DNA of 64,000 bases, taken from contig NZ_JAMAST010000006.1 of NCBI RefSeq assembly GCF_023336505.1, positions 1 through 64,000 on the forward strand, in the 5' to 3' direction. The stretch comes from Sporolactobacillus mangiferae. GTDB lineage: Bacteria; Bacillota; Bacilli; Bacillales; Sporolactobacillaceae. Positions 1 through 7,842 of this stretch are shown one piece after another. Numbering within the stretch: the stretch's first letter is position 1; every line of letters starts with the position of its first letter. Position numbers and translations under genes: made by a program. The notes under the pieces were generated by a model. It searched no databases and had not been told where the DNA came from. It saw only the letters and a list, made by a program, of their open reading frames with translations.

Positions 1-240
1 ATCTCAACAGGTGGATATCATCATCATCTTGGACTGAATGTCTGGAACAGCCAAGGCATTCATGTGCCTGAAGAGCCGCATATCGGTTTAAACTATTATC
101 GACTCGTCCTTCCCGGCGAGAATGCACGCATTCAAGTGATCAAAAAGCTTCAAAAGCTTGGTGCAGATATAGAACAATCTGGAAATCATTTTTTTACAAA
201 AGATCCATCAGGAATCAAATTGGAGCTCGCTATCTCATGA
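1..240 (+). CDS. VOC/glyoxalase-fold extradiol dioxygenase, C-terminal part (CatE-like)
   Basis: The first 79 codons of the window are open from base 1 and end at TGA 238-240, so the 5' part lies outside. The segment contains STGGYHHHLGLNVW and a terminal DPSGIKLEL, both typical of the second half of two-domain vicinal-oxygen-chelate proteins such as Bacillus CatE. In that family the His of the GGYHHH strand and the Glu of the final strand ligate the metal. The substrate cannot be told from this fragment. A hairpin terminator follows at 276-316. Confidence 0.8.
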   Translation: MSTGGYHHHLGLNVWNSQGIHVPEEPHIGLNYYRLVLPGENARIQVIKKLQKLGADIEQSGNHFFTKDPSGIKLELAIS

Positions 241-275
241 ATTTAACATGTCCTGAAGGTAGCCATTGTATAAAA

Positions 276-316
276 AAAGGGTGTCTCAAAAGTCTCTTGA
301 CGATGGGACACTCTTT
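276..316 (+). terminator. Hairpin terminator, copy A of a dispersed repeat with conserved loop
   Basis: AAAGGGTGTC pairs with GACACTCTTT (one G-T pair) around a loop of about 21 bases, and lies just downstream of the VOC gene in the sense direction. The stem and loop are nearly the same as in a hairpin at 51572-51613, and a shortened version is at 61283-61313. The three therefore look like copies of one element used as a terminator. Confidence 0.65.
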
Positions 317-456
317 AAAATGATGTACTTTTTGTGGTTAAGCGCGCGGGTAGCGGACGCACGTGGTCAGCCCTTGATACAATTAATCGAGAGCTCGATA
401 CTTTTTGGAACATCCTCGTTAAACGAAACTGTTGATTTTCCGGCTCATTATTAAGC

Positions 457-1194
457 TTATCTTTCGGATTTTATTTGTTCATAAAAAGCGGCCAGTGAAA
501 CGGTATAGTAAGGAAAAAGCCAAAGGTAAAGCCACGCGCTGCCAACAATTCCGATCGCAATAAACAGATAGCCCATAATGTCTGAGAAAATAAATCCAAT
601 TAAACCGGCCACGATAATACTGGCCATGACCGGCACGATTCCCAAGAGCCACCATCCGATAAAACTTAATTGCAGGACGAATAGTCTCCATTTAAATCCT
701 TTCATTAAACGCTTGCTTTCTTGTAATACTTTACCAGCTGAATAGTCTGGATGATCATGGAGTATAAAAAAGCTTTGCGAATATGTATAAACTTTTATAA
801 TACCCGGAATGACAAATAGAAGTGTCCAGAGAATAAGAAAGAAAATCGTCACTATATTCACCCAGATGAGCTTAAGCGCTGTCTGACCGTTTTGATAGAC
901 CTGATACAGCAGTGAACCCGATGCCTGCTCATTGCGAAAAGTTTTTAAGAAATACCAGTAAACGACGAATTGCAACGGAATACAGATAAGATAATAAATG
1001 AGTTGAACGAGATCAGAGGACAGCGGAGATTGGTATTGACTGTTCCATTTTTCAAAGCCTCCTGACAATATTATTTCGGCAATAAAAGGGGGGAGTGAGG
1101 TAATCAGAAAATAGATCAGAACAAAAAGTCCGCTTTTCAGCCATTTTCCTTGTAACGCTGTGCGCGCATCGTTTTTCAATTCGCTAATGTGCAT
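457..1194 (-). CDS. DUF975 family integral membrane protein
   Basis: A 245-residue protein that begins with the DUF975 signature (ISELKNDARTALQGKW) followed by about six hydrophobic segments, at roughly residues 22-45, 62-82, 105-130, 170-195 and 200-232. A strong AAGGAGG ribosome site lies 8 bases before the ATG. DUF975 proteins are widespread in Firmicutes and have no agreed function. The gene is monocistronic as far as can be seen. Its 3' end lies about 140 bases from the hairpin at 276-316, which is oriented for the opposite strand. Confidence 0.85.
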   Translation of the reverse strand: MHISELKNDARTALQGKWLKSGLFVLIYFLITSLPPFIAEIILSGGFEKWNSQYQSPLSSDLVQLIYYLICIPLQFVVYWYFLKTFRNEQASGSLLYQVYQNGQTALKLIWVNIVTIFFLILWTLLFVIPGIIKVYTYSQSFFILHDHPDYSAGKVLQESKRLMKGFKWRLFVLQLSFIGWWLLGIVPVMASIIVAGLIGFIFSDIMGYLFIAIGIVGSAWLYLWLFPYYTVSLAAFYEQIKSER

Positions 1195-1289
1195 AAATTA
1201 AAAAGACCTCCTTAATGATTATTTTACTATTGTACATTTAATGCGGAGAATAATGTCAAAAACCGGTAAAAAAATAATGTGTCTCATTT

Positions 1290-1428
1290 TAAGAAACAGC
1301 CGTTACTGCTATAAAAGAATTGGTGATGTCAGTATTTACATTACAAAGGACAAAGGAAGGGGGCGTTGGAACAGCGCTTTTAAAACAGCTGATTCACGAA
1401 TCAGAAATCACATGTGCGATTCAGAATA
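1290..1428 (+). pseudogene. Remnant of a GNAT acetyltransferase (YncA/phosphinothricin type), frameshifted
   Basis: One frame encodes GDVSIYITKDK, the beta-4 strand of GNAT enzymes. The next frame then encodes GGVGTALLKQLIHESE, the acetyl-CoA loop and following helix. The two pieces join at a purine run near 1345-1360 (AAAGGAAGGGGG), so a small indel broke the gene. Sequence before and after shows no recognisable GNAT parts, so this is a fragment rather than a sequencing slip in an intact gene. No function is expected. Confidence 0.5.
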
Positions 1429-1449
1429 GTCAAAGACAAAAAAAGATGC

Positions 1450-1507
1450 CTCAACATTACTACGTAAAATATAATTTTGACGAAGTAATGTTGAGCTGTA
1501 TTTTTTT
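1450..1507. terminator. Bidirectional terminator
   Basis: CTCAACATTACT (1450-1461) and AGTAATGTTGAG (1484-1495) form a perfect 12-pair stem. T-runs follow on both strands (T7 at 1501 on plus; T7 on minus after GGCATC). It terminates the folD-fchA operon on the minus strand. Confidence 0.85.
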
Positions 1508-1517
1508 AGCCTGTTTG

Positions 1518-2138
1518 CTAACCCATTTTTTTCGTAACCAATTGAATAACCTTTTGTTTCATATTCATTGAATCATTTAATAAATTTGTTCCTTGTTCCA
1601 TAACTTTATCTTTCAGTCCGCTGTCCTTAAGTAGAACGCTATTGATCTTTACTGTCAAAAATGCCGACTGGACTGCTGAATCCAAAGTGATCACTGCAAC
1701 ACCCAAATCCGAAATGACATTTTTATTGAATTGATCGGCAGTCTCATGCAATAAAATTATCACATCCAAACAGTTTTTCATTAAATCAAGCGGCACTGCT
1801 GCTGCTTGAAAAGCCGCTTTCTGCAGTTGCGATGATCGTTTGATGCGCTGCTTAGATGTTTCTTTCGGCATTTTGAGTATGTGCATAAAAGATGCAAATG
1901 AATCCATATCTTGCTGTGCAAGAATTTCAAATGTCTGTATTGCTGCCTGCATTTGGTTTGTAATATAATTCATTCGCTTATTGTCAAATTTGGGGCCCAT
2001 TGATAATTGAGCGACCATCGAACCCATTGATGTTCCCAGGGAAGCGCATAGAGCAGCTACGCTGCCACCACCTGGCGTTGGATCTGATGAACTTGATGCA
2101 TTCAAGAATTCGCGGATGGTCTGGTCAAAGACTTTCAC
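1518..2138 (-). CDS. fchA: Cyclodeaminase/cyclohydrolase family protein, FchA-like methenyl-THF cyclohydrolase
   Basis: A 206-residue protein of the formiminotransferase-cyclodeaminase C-terminal family. The N-terminus carries the family signature SSDPTPGGGSVAALCASLG. The rest is helical, as expected for the four-helix bundle that forms the folate pocket. Stand-alone members such as clostridial FchA hydrolyse 5,10-methenyl-THF to 10-formyl-THF. The start overlaps the end of folD by 14 bases, so the two are translationally coupled and both sit behind the ZTP riboswitch. A formimino-THF cyclodeaminase role is possible but less likely, since no histidine-degradation gene is nearby. Confidence 0.85.
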   Translation of the reverse strand: MKVFDQTIREFLNASSSSDPTPGGGSVAALCASLGTSMGSMVAQLSMGPKFDNKRMNYITNQMQAAIQTFEILAQQDMDSFASFMHILKMPKETSKQRIKRSSQLQKAAFQAAAVPLDLMKNCLDVIILLHETADQFNKNVISDLGVAVITLDSAVQSAFLTVKINSVLLKDSGLKDKVMEQGTNLLNDSMNMKQKVIQLVTKKMG

Positions 2139-3003
2139 TTCGCCGATTCTCCCTTTTCGCTTTAATCTTCTGAATTCGAACAGCTTTTATCAGATTTTCA
2201 AATAATGTCATCGTTGTGATTTTCCCAACCCCGCCAGGCACTGGTGTCATTGCCTGAACATGATTCCTGACCTCAGGATGTACATCTCCGACAACGCCCT
2301 CTTCACCTTCATTAATCCCGGCATCCACAATAACCAGATGTTCATGCACCATATCCGGAGTGATTAAATTTTTCTTTCCCACGGCCGTAATCAGAATATC
2401 TGCATGAGCAATATGTTCTTTCAAATCAACTGTATACTTATGGCAGATTGTCAATGTTGCATGTGCACGTAATAATAATTGAACAAGTGGTTTGCCGACC
2501 GTCGCTCCATAACCGACTAAAACAACTTTTTTCGCTTTTAAAGAATAGTCGAAGTGATTCAATATAGCCATACATGATAACGGTGTTGCGGGATACAGTC
2601 CAGTCTCCCCGGTAAAGCATGCCAGCTTGTTTGCAGGCGTAAGGCCGTCAATATCCTTCTCGGGCGCAATGGCTGCCGTTATTATTTTTGTGTCAAGGTG
2701 CTTAGGAAGCGGCAGTTCAAGGATAATGCCGTGGATCGATGAACAGCGATTCAGCCATTTGATTTTTTCCAGCAGTTCCGCTTCTGTGATCCTTGGATGC
2801 ACAGATGTCAGCAAATAACGGATACCTAGCTTGAGCGCCATTCTTTGTTTGACTTTCGCATAGCATTGAGATGCAGGGTCGCCTTCAACGACAACAACAG
2901 CAATGGTCGGATCAATGCCCTTTGCTTTCATTTGTTTTACTTCCAGGATCAGGTGATCGCACATCTGTTTTGCGAGCGCTTTGGTTTGCAGCAGTTTTCC
3001 CAT
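2125..3003 (-). CDS. folD: FolD-like methylene-THF dehydrogenase (divergent active site)
   Basis: About 292 residues, the usual FolD length, from the ATG at 3003, five bases after GGAGG. A longer reading frame upstream is untranslated riboswitch and terminator RNA. The catalytic Tyr-x3-Lys is kept (SQCYAKVKQ), as is the Asp of KDIDG. Three usual motifs differ. LVQLPLP is ILELPLP, so the active-site Gln is Glu. The GRS before VGKP is Gly-Tyr-Gly (VGYGATVGKP). PGGVGPMT is PGGVGKITT. In studied FolDs the Gln and Lys serve the cyclohydrolase step and the Arg-Ser contacts NADP. With fchA next door, this enzyme may mainly act as the dehydrogenase. Confidence 0.88.
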   Translation of the reverse strand: MGKLLQTKALAKQMCDHLILEVKQMKAKGIDPTIAVVVVEGDPASQCYAKVKQRMALKLGIRYLLTSVHPRITEAELLEKIKWLNRCSSIHGIILELPLPKHLDTKIITAAIAPEKDIDGLTPANKLACFTGETGLYPATPLSCMAILNHFDYSLKAKKVVLVGYGATVGKPLVQLLLRAHATLTICHKYTVDLKEHIAHADILITAVGKKNLITPDMVHEHLVIVDAGINEGEEGVVGDVHPEVRNHVQAMTPVPGGVGKITTMTLFENLIKAVRIQKIKAKRENRRSESL

Positions 3004-3022
3004 CATAGCCTCCGTAAACAAA

Positions 3023-3067
3023 TAAAAAAAGTATTTGGCTGACGAATCCATCTCTCCCAAATACTTT
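3023..3067 (-). terminator. Expression-platform terminator of the folD ZTP riboswitch
   Basis: On the minus strand AAAGTATTTGG (3067-3057) pairs with CCAAATACTTT (3039-3029) around an 18-base loop, followed by T7. It lies between the ZTP aptamer and the folD ribosome site, so it would stop transcription when the aptamer is empty. Confidence 0.8.
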
Positions 3068-3142
3068 GCCCAGGCGTACGGCTGATCATTTATTCATCAT
3101 ATGCTCCCTCATGGTTCCCCATGTTCCGCCAGTTACATATGG
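3066..3142 (-). promoter_or_regulatory. ZTP (pfl) riboswitch aptamer upstream of folD
   Basis: The minus strand carries the two conserved blocks of the pfl motif: ACTGGCGGAACATGGGGAACC (split here as ACTGGCGGAACA then TGGGGAACC, about 3114-3134) and, downstream, CCGTACGCCTGGGCA (about 3068-3082). They are separated by a variable region. This class binds ZTP or ZMP, signals of 10-formyl-THF shortage, and is known upstream of folD and purine genes. An intrinsic terminator follows at once, so it most likely works by transcription antitermination. Confidence 0.88.
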
Positions 3143-3339
3143 TTCATTTCATTCTATTTCACTCTAAAATATAACATGAATGCAGCATAATGCCAATAAA
3201 AACGAGTATAGATGACAAAAGTCATTGAAAATTGTATTGAGCCATGAATTTTTCTATGATTACTGCGTAAAATATTTGATGCGTACTTTCATTCATGCTA
3301 AAATAATGTTATTATATGATCTTAATTGAGGTGCTTCTG

Positions 3340-4443
3340 TTGCCTGACGAACGCACACGTCACATTTATGAGCGGATTGATGAAAAAACAGCTCAGCTCC
3401 CCTGGTTTGTACGTGAATATGTAGATAAGAAAATGCGCACGATGTCGCCGCGTTCCCTTCTTAATTACTGTCACGATTATTTGATTTTCTTTGACTGGCT
3501 GATTGCTGAGGGATTCTGCCAAGGGCCGCGTACCGATATACCTCTTGAATGTCTGGAAAATCTGACACCGCAGTCCATTGAAAATTTTCTGTCCTATTTA
3601 CAGTTCCGTCTGCAAAATGACAAATTTACGATCAATCGCAAGCTTTCTTCATTGAAATCACTTTTCAATTACTTGCAAAATGTTGCTGAAACCAGTGATT
3701 TAAAGCCTTACCTCATTCGAAATGTGATGGCAAAAATCGCATTTAACAAAATCAAAGAGGATCAAGAAACCGTTGCTCAGAAAATGGCCGGCAAAATACT
3801 TTGGAACGACGAATATGAATCTTTTCGCCAGTTTGTTGCGCGTGACTATCGGGAAATCATTAAGAATAACAAAAAGTTGTTGAATTTCCATACATTGAAT
3901 GCCGAGCGTGATACAGCAATTGTATCACTGATTCTTGGATCGGGACTTCGATTATCCGAAATCGTTGGTCTGGATCTTCATGATGTCGACTTTCAAAAGC
4001 GAATGGTCCGTGTAATTCGTAAAGGAAATAAAGAGCAGTATGTGTTTTTCAGCGAACAGGCCGGTCTGGACCTTACTGATTATCTTGCTGTTCGCCAGAA
4101 AAAATACAATGTGGCGGCGTCCAATCAAGCACTGTTTGTATCTGCATCAATGGGGCCAAAAGGAACAACCGGCCGACTCAGCGCCCGTGCAATTGAAAAT
4201 CTGGTAAAAAAATATGCAGTCGCTTTTGGCAAGCCTTCTTTGTCTGTCCATAAATTACGGCATTCCTTTGCCACCAGATACCAGGCGGAGAATAATGACA
4301 TCCCTAAATTGCGCCGCCAACTCGGTCATTCCGCCATCCAGACAACGATGATTTATACGCACCTTTCAAATGATGAACTAAAACGTGCTGTGGACCATAT
4401 GGATGATCATTTTAAAGGGCCGAATAATAAAGAATGGGATTAA
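3340..4443 (+). CDS. xerS: Tyrosine recombinase, XerS-like
   Basis: The start is a TTG at 3340, six bases after GAGGTG; an ATG at 3316 lies before the ribosome site. This gives 367 residues. The N-terminal SAM-like core-binding domain (about 1-160) begins with the XerS-type PDERTRHIYERIDEK. The catalytic domain (about 165-360) shows Arg in GLRLSEIVGL, His-x-x-Arg in HKLRHSFATR, His in QLGHSAIQTT and the nucleophile Tyr in MIYTHLS. XerS proteins resolve chromosome dimers alone at dif sites in streptococci. In Bacillales the role of this homologue is less clear. No integrase-associated element surrounds it. Confidence 0.85.
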   Translation: MPDERTRHIYERIDEKTAQLPWFVREYVDKKMRTMSPRSLLNYCHDYLIFFDWLIAEGFCQGPRTDIPLECLENLTPQSIENFLSYLQFRLQNDKFTINRKLSSLKSLFNYLQNVAETSDLKPYLIRNVMAKIAFNKIKEDQETVAQKMAGKILWNDEYESFRQFVARDYREIIKNNKKLLNFHTLNAERDTAIVSLILGSGLRLSEIVGLDLHDVDFQKRMVRVIRKGNKEQYVFFSEQAGLDLTDYLAVRQKKYNVAASNQALFVSASMGPKGTTGRLSARAIENLVKKYAVAFGKPSLSVHKLRHSFATRYQAENNDIPKLRRQLGHSAIQTTMIYTHLSNDELKRAVDHMDDHFKGPNNKEWD

Positions 4444-4485
4444 GCTTTTTCTTCGGTTTATATAGTTTACATAATTATTTTTTTG

Positions 4486-5178
4486 TTAACCGATGTCTAC
4501 AATGGCTCGGATCTCCTCAAGACGCTGCACAGTATAAGTCGGTTGTTCGCGCAACTCATTATGCTGATTTTTCGCATTAAACCAGCATGTATCGAGCCCT
4601 GCTCGAATGCCGCCAAGGATATCCGAAATTAATGAGTCGCCGATAATTAATGCGCCGCCCTTGTTAAAATACGGAATATGCGCAAAAACATATTGAAAAA
4701 ACCTCTGGTCCGGCTTATGATACCCCGTTTCTTCAGATACAAAGATTCTTTTAAAAAATGGAGAAAGTCCCGAATCTGAAAGTCGTTTATACTGCGTCTC
4801 CTTCACACCATTCGTGACGATGTACAGATCAAAAGTTTTATTTAAATCGAAAATCAGTTGCCGAGCACCCTGAATCAGCTGATGGCCTTCTTGAAGATAG
4901 CGCCGGTAATCGCGTTCCATTTCCATACCGTCGACCAGCTTTCCAAATCGCCTGAACAGCTTCGCGAATCGCGTATTCACAAGCTCATCACGCTCAAGTT
5001 TTCCCTGTTCATAGTCTTCCCACATGGCGCGATTCATCTTTTTATAGAAAGTCTTGATTTCAGGAGTCAGTTGAATTTTTTGACATGCAAAAAGTTTGCT
5101 GAGTGCCGAATCTTCGGCGGCAGCAAAATCAAGTAGCGTATCATCCACATCAAATAGCAACGTTTTGTATTTCTTCAA
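4486..5178 (-). CDS. HAD hydrolase, YjjG/YfnB-type pyrimidine nucleotidase
   Basis: A 230-residue HAD protein with motif I DVDDTLLDF at residues 10-18, motif II TNG near 124, and the motif III/IV region with HKPDQRFF and IGDSLISDI. The pattern DVDDTL and the helical cap fit the YjjG family (YfnB in B. subtilis), nucleotidases that act on non-canonical pyrimidine nucleotides. The start is TTG, preceded by AGGAGG. It lies 23 bases after xpt and is probably cotranscribed with it, so nucleotide housekeeping is a sensible role. Confidence 0.85.
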   Translation of the reverse strand: MKKYKTLLFDVDDTLLDFAAAEDSALSKLFACQKIQLTPEIKTFYKKMNRAMWEDYEQGKLERDELVNTRFAKLFRRFGKLVDGMEMERDYRRYLQEGHQLIQGARQLIFDLNKTFDLYIVTNGVKETQYKRLSDSGLSPFFKRIFVSEETGYHKPDQRFFQYVFAHIPYFNKGGALIIGDSLISDILGGIRAGLDTCWFNAKNQHNELREQPTYTVQRLEEIRAIVDIG

Positions 5179-5201
5179 AGGCTTACCTCCTCTTCCATTA
5201 A

Positions 5202-5780
5202 TTAATCGTTGTCGATGAATGTAACCTGGTGATCGGCAAGTGAGGAAATCCGAGCAAGTGAATATACAGCATATCCAGCCCGATCAAGTTTAGAACGCCC
5301 TTCCTGAAAAGACTTTTCAATAACAATTCCAATACCTTCTACCGATGCACCTGCCATCTCGATCAGACGGACAAGTCCCATTGCAGCTTCCCCGTTTGCC
5401 AGAAAATCATCAATAATCAAGACTCGATCTTCAGAATTGATCATCGCTTTTTCCAGGAAGATTGAATTATGTACTTTCTTTGTATAAGAATATACCTGAG
5501 TGGTTAATATGCTGGTATTTAAAGTCAGCGGTTTCTTTTTACGCGCAAAAAGAACCGGAACACCCAATTTGAGCCCGGTCATCAGCGCAGGCGCAATTCC
5601 CGATGATTCGATAGTCAGCACCTTTGTAATGGATGACTGCACGAACGCTTCTGCAAACGCTTCGCCGACGTGCTGCATCAGAACCGGATCAATTTGATGA
5701 TTTAAGAATTGATCAACTTTGAGTATGTCGGAGTCAATCACAATCCCTTCCTCGCGAATGCGCTTTTTCAATTCGTCCAT
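5202..5780 (-). CDS. xpt: Xanthine phosphoribosyltransferase
   Basis: A 192-residue type I phosphoribosyltransferase. It carries the Xpt start [15 protein letters not shown] and the PRPP-binding loop [13 protein letters not shown] at about residues 122-134. It converts xanthine and PRPP to XMP in purine salvage. It is followed by a nucleotidase gene. In B. subtilis xpt is preceded by a guanine riboswitch and followed by pbuX; neither is seen here, and the leader between a TATACT box (5838-5843) and the start is only about 55 bases. Confidence 0.93.
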   Translation of the reverse strand: MDELKKRIREEGIVIDSDILKVDQFLNHQIDPVLMQHVGEAFAEAFVQSSITKVLTIESSGIAPALMTGLKLGVPVLFARKKKPLTLNTSILTTQVYSYTKKVHNSIFLEKAMINSEDRVLIIDDFLANGEAAMGLVRLIEMAGASVEGIGIVIEKSFQEGRSKLDRAGYAVYSLARISSLADHQVTFIDND

Positions 5781-5938
5781 GATTAAGTTCGTTCCTTTCT
5801 CTATGTATGATTCCTTTTTTGAGCATCTTATTAAAAAGTATACTATGGATTTACAAGAGAGACTAGCAAATAAATAAATCTCAGAACAAATGAGGCGCAG
5901 CTCCTGTTAAGCAGATTACTTGCGCAGATGCTTATCTT

Positions 5939-6895
5939 TTATCGATCAAACCATCCTTTTTTTCGAAACCAATAGTACATGATCACGGCAATAAGGAACA
6001 TGACCCCAAGAACAACAAAATAACCATACTGCCAGTCCAATTCAGGCATATAGACAAAATTCATTCCGTAAATGCCGACGATGAAGGTGAGCGGCATAAA
6101 AATCGTTGTAATCACTGTCAGCGTCTGCATAATTCGATTGGTTCGATAACTGGTCAGCGAAAGATAACTGTCGCGAATATCCGACGTGATCTCCAGGTCA
6201 GATTCAATCATATGAGTAAGTCGGCTCAGGTTTTCATTAAGATTGCGCAAAAACAGCTCTTGTTCCTCACTGGTCTCAATTAAAGATGAACGGATCATTC
6301 GCTGGATAATATCTATGAGTGGGGAAACCATTCTTCGAAAACTGAGCAATTCACTGCGCAGTTGAAAAACACGACGATTAAGCTTATGAACAGACTCATT
6401 TTTTGCATTCAAATCCAAATCATCGATCTGATCCTCAAGATCATTAGCAGCCATTATATATTGGTCAATAATTCTTCCAAGTAATTGTCTGAGCACCTCA
6501 TCTGGAATTCCGTGATCGGAAAAATGATCAGTGGCTCTGCTTTCATGCCAGATATCGTTTATTGCTTTCAAATGATCGCTATGCAGTGTCACCAGTGAAT
6601 GCTTTCCAATATATAAAAAGAGTTCGTGCATCTTCAGCGTACTGGGATTGACCACGCGCAATGACATGAAATAGTATGTCTTAAACAGTTTTAATTGCGG
6701 TCGCCGTGAATGCTGCCTGCTTTCGTTCACTTGTCGATAGAAAATAGGGAGTAATGCTTTTAACTGTTTGTTTTCTTCATCATTTAGCGCGCTAAGATCA
6801 AGCCAGTAATGATGATTCTCCAGCGCAGCAACTGACGAGAGATTTTGTTGGACACTGAGTTCTTGATTGCCGTTTTGCGTTAAAATCCTTATCAT
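5939..6895 (-). CDS. corA: CorA family divalent-cation channel
   Basis: A 318-residue protein with a long soluble helical N-terminal funnel domain and two C-terminal membrane segments. The first ends in the selectivity motif YGMNF (about residue 281), and the basic tail RKKGWFDR is cytosolic. CorA channels import magnesium, or in some branches move Zn or Co. The gene starts 42 bases after the EXLDI gene. The two could share a transcript. No M-box riboswitch is visible. Confidence 0.92.
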   Translation of the reverse strand: MIRILTQNGNQELSVQQNLSSVAALENHHYWLDLSALNDEENKQLKALLPIFYRQVNESRQHSRRPQLKLFKTYYFMSLRVVNPSTLKMHELFLYIGKHSLVTLHSDHLKAINDIWHESRATDHFSDHGIPDEVLRQLLGRIIDQYIMAANDLEDQIDDLDLNAKNESVHKLNRRVFQLRSELLSFRRMVSPLIDIIQRMIRSSLIETSEEQELFLRNLNENLSRLTHMIESDLEITSDIRDSYLSLTSYRTNRIMQTLTVITTIFMPLTFIVGIYGMNFVYMPELDWQYGYFVVLGVMFLIAVIMYYWFRKKGWFDR

Positions 6896-6937
6896 TTCTA
6901 AGCGGACTCCTTTGTGGGCGTCGTCAACACTGAACTT

Positions 6938-7480
6938 TCAGATGTCGAGAAATTCACCGTCCTTGATTTCGTGCAGTGCGCGGTATAAATCTGCAGGTAC
7001 ACGGCCCGCCAGGCTATCAATGGATTGATAAACTTCCAAACGCCGTGAATCGGGGACATTATCCTCCGCTTCGGAAGGAAAAGGAATATTTCCAATGTTT
7101 TCTCCTGCAATTTTTTCCATAATTCTTTTCTTCAGCTCATGTTCAATGGACTGTTCGAGCGGAACTTTCTTTTTTTCACGGATATATACAGCATAACGTC
7201 CGTGTGTCGTTTCATAGACAACATAGGTTGTGAGCAATGAATGCTCGTCATCATGAACACTTGCCGATGCCAGCTCTCGGCCAATGAAACGCTTCCTTTT
7301 GTAGAAACCGTCTTCGCCCTCAGAAACCTCTATATGTTCAAATCCTTTTCCCTCACCAATTTTGGTAAAAAAACGAAGTGCCTGCACGATCGTCGCAGAT
7401 AAGTTTTTTCCAGAGACAGCTTGTGCCTTGTCAAATACCGCCAAATCAGCATCTTGAACATAAATGGTCTTATTCGGCAT
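6938..7480 (-). CDS. EXLDI family protein with ribbon-helix-helix-like N-terminus
   Basis: A 180-residue protein ending in DGEFLDI, the Glu-x-Leu-Asp-Ile tail after which the EXLDI family is named. Residues 1-40 (NKTIYVQDADLAVFDKAQ and the helix after it) look like a ribbon-helix-helix DNA-binding unit: a short beta strand, then two helices with SGKNLSATIVQAL. The centre (about 50-120) is a beta-rich part of unknown role. The function of the family is not established. An autoregulator is a reasonable guess because A/T-rich inverted repeats lie just upstream. corA follows. Confidence 0.75.
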   Translation of the reverse strand: MPNKTIYVQDADLAVFDKAQAVSGKNLSATIVQALRFFTKIGEGKGFEHIEVSEGEDGFYKRKRFIGRELASASVHDDEHSLLTTYVVYETTHGRYAVYIREKKKVPLEQSIEHELKKRIMEKIAGENIGNIPFPSEAEDNVPDSRRLEVYQSIDSLAGRVPADLYRALHEIKDGEFLDI

Positions 7481-7504
7481 AGGACGCTTTCCTCTCTTTC
7501 ATTT

Positions 7505-7612
7505 AGATATATTTATTTTGTACATATAAATATACACCCTTTCTACGTATGATGAAAGTATTTTATACATAATATATGCATATAAATAGATTTATCATAT
7601 ATTTATAAAATG
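7505..7612. promoter_or_regulatory. A/T-rich inverted repeats upstream of the EXLDI gene
   Basis: TATATTTAT and ATATAAATA flank TTTGTAC at about 7509-7534, and TATAAATA and TATTTATA recur about 65 bases further on (about 7577-7604). The region would contain the promoter of the EXLDI gene. Inverted repeats of this size fit binding by a dimeric ribbon-helix-helix protein, but such A/T-rich DNA also gives chance symmetry. Confidence 0.35.
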
Positions 7613-7689
7613 AATATATTCTTTGCTGCCTGTTTTCGGGCCACTATACTCATTCAGAAAATGAGAAAAACCAGGCAAAAACGCGCCCG

Positions 7690-7842
7690 GTCCTACTTTC
7701 ACAGAATGTGATGGCTTTCGCGTTGCATACAGGACGTATGCGCAGTTAGCGAAAGTTCCTTCAACAGGAACGTTTCGACGGAGTCCCGTGCTTTCGTTTC
7801 TGACTTACACTTTTGTGCTTAGCTAAAATCCTATACTTTTTA
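7690..7842. repeat. Dispersed intergenic element, copy 1
   Basis: The 3' part (7790-7840) matches 19156-19206: GCTTTCGTTTCTG, then CACTTT, then TAGCTAAAA and TATAC in register. The part before it can fold: CTTTCGC pairs with GCGAAAG around an inner GCATAC/GTATGC hairpin (7712-7756), followed by GTTCCT/AGGAAC. Both copies are intergenic and point the same way. No reading frame of note is present. It could be a small non-autonomous mobile element or a repeated structured RNA. Confidence 0.55.

Noticed and set aside
3316-4443. The recombinase as the integrase of a mobile island
   Set aside because: The protein fits the housekeeping XerS type, and neither att-like direct repeats nor phage or conjugation genes are nearby.
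5781-5938. Guanine riboswitch expected before xpt
   Set aside because: The leader after the TATACT box is about 55 bases and lacks the conserved core of the purine aptamer.
6896-6937. M-box magnesium riboswitch before corA
   Set aside because: Only 42 bases separate corA from the preceding gene, too short for an M-box.
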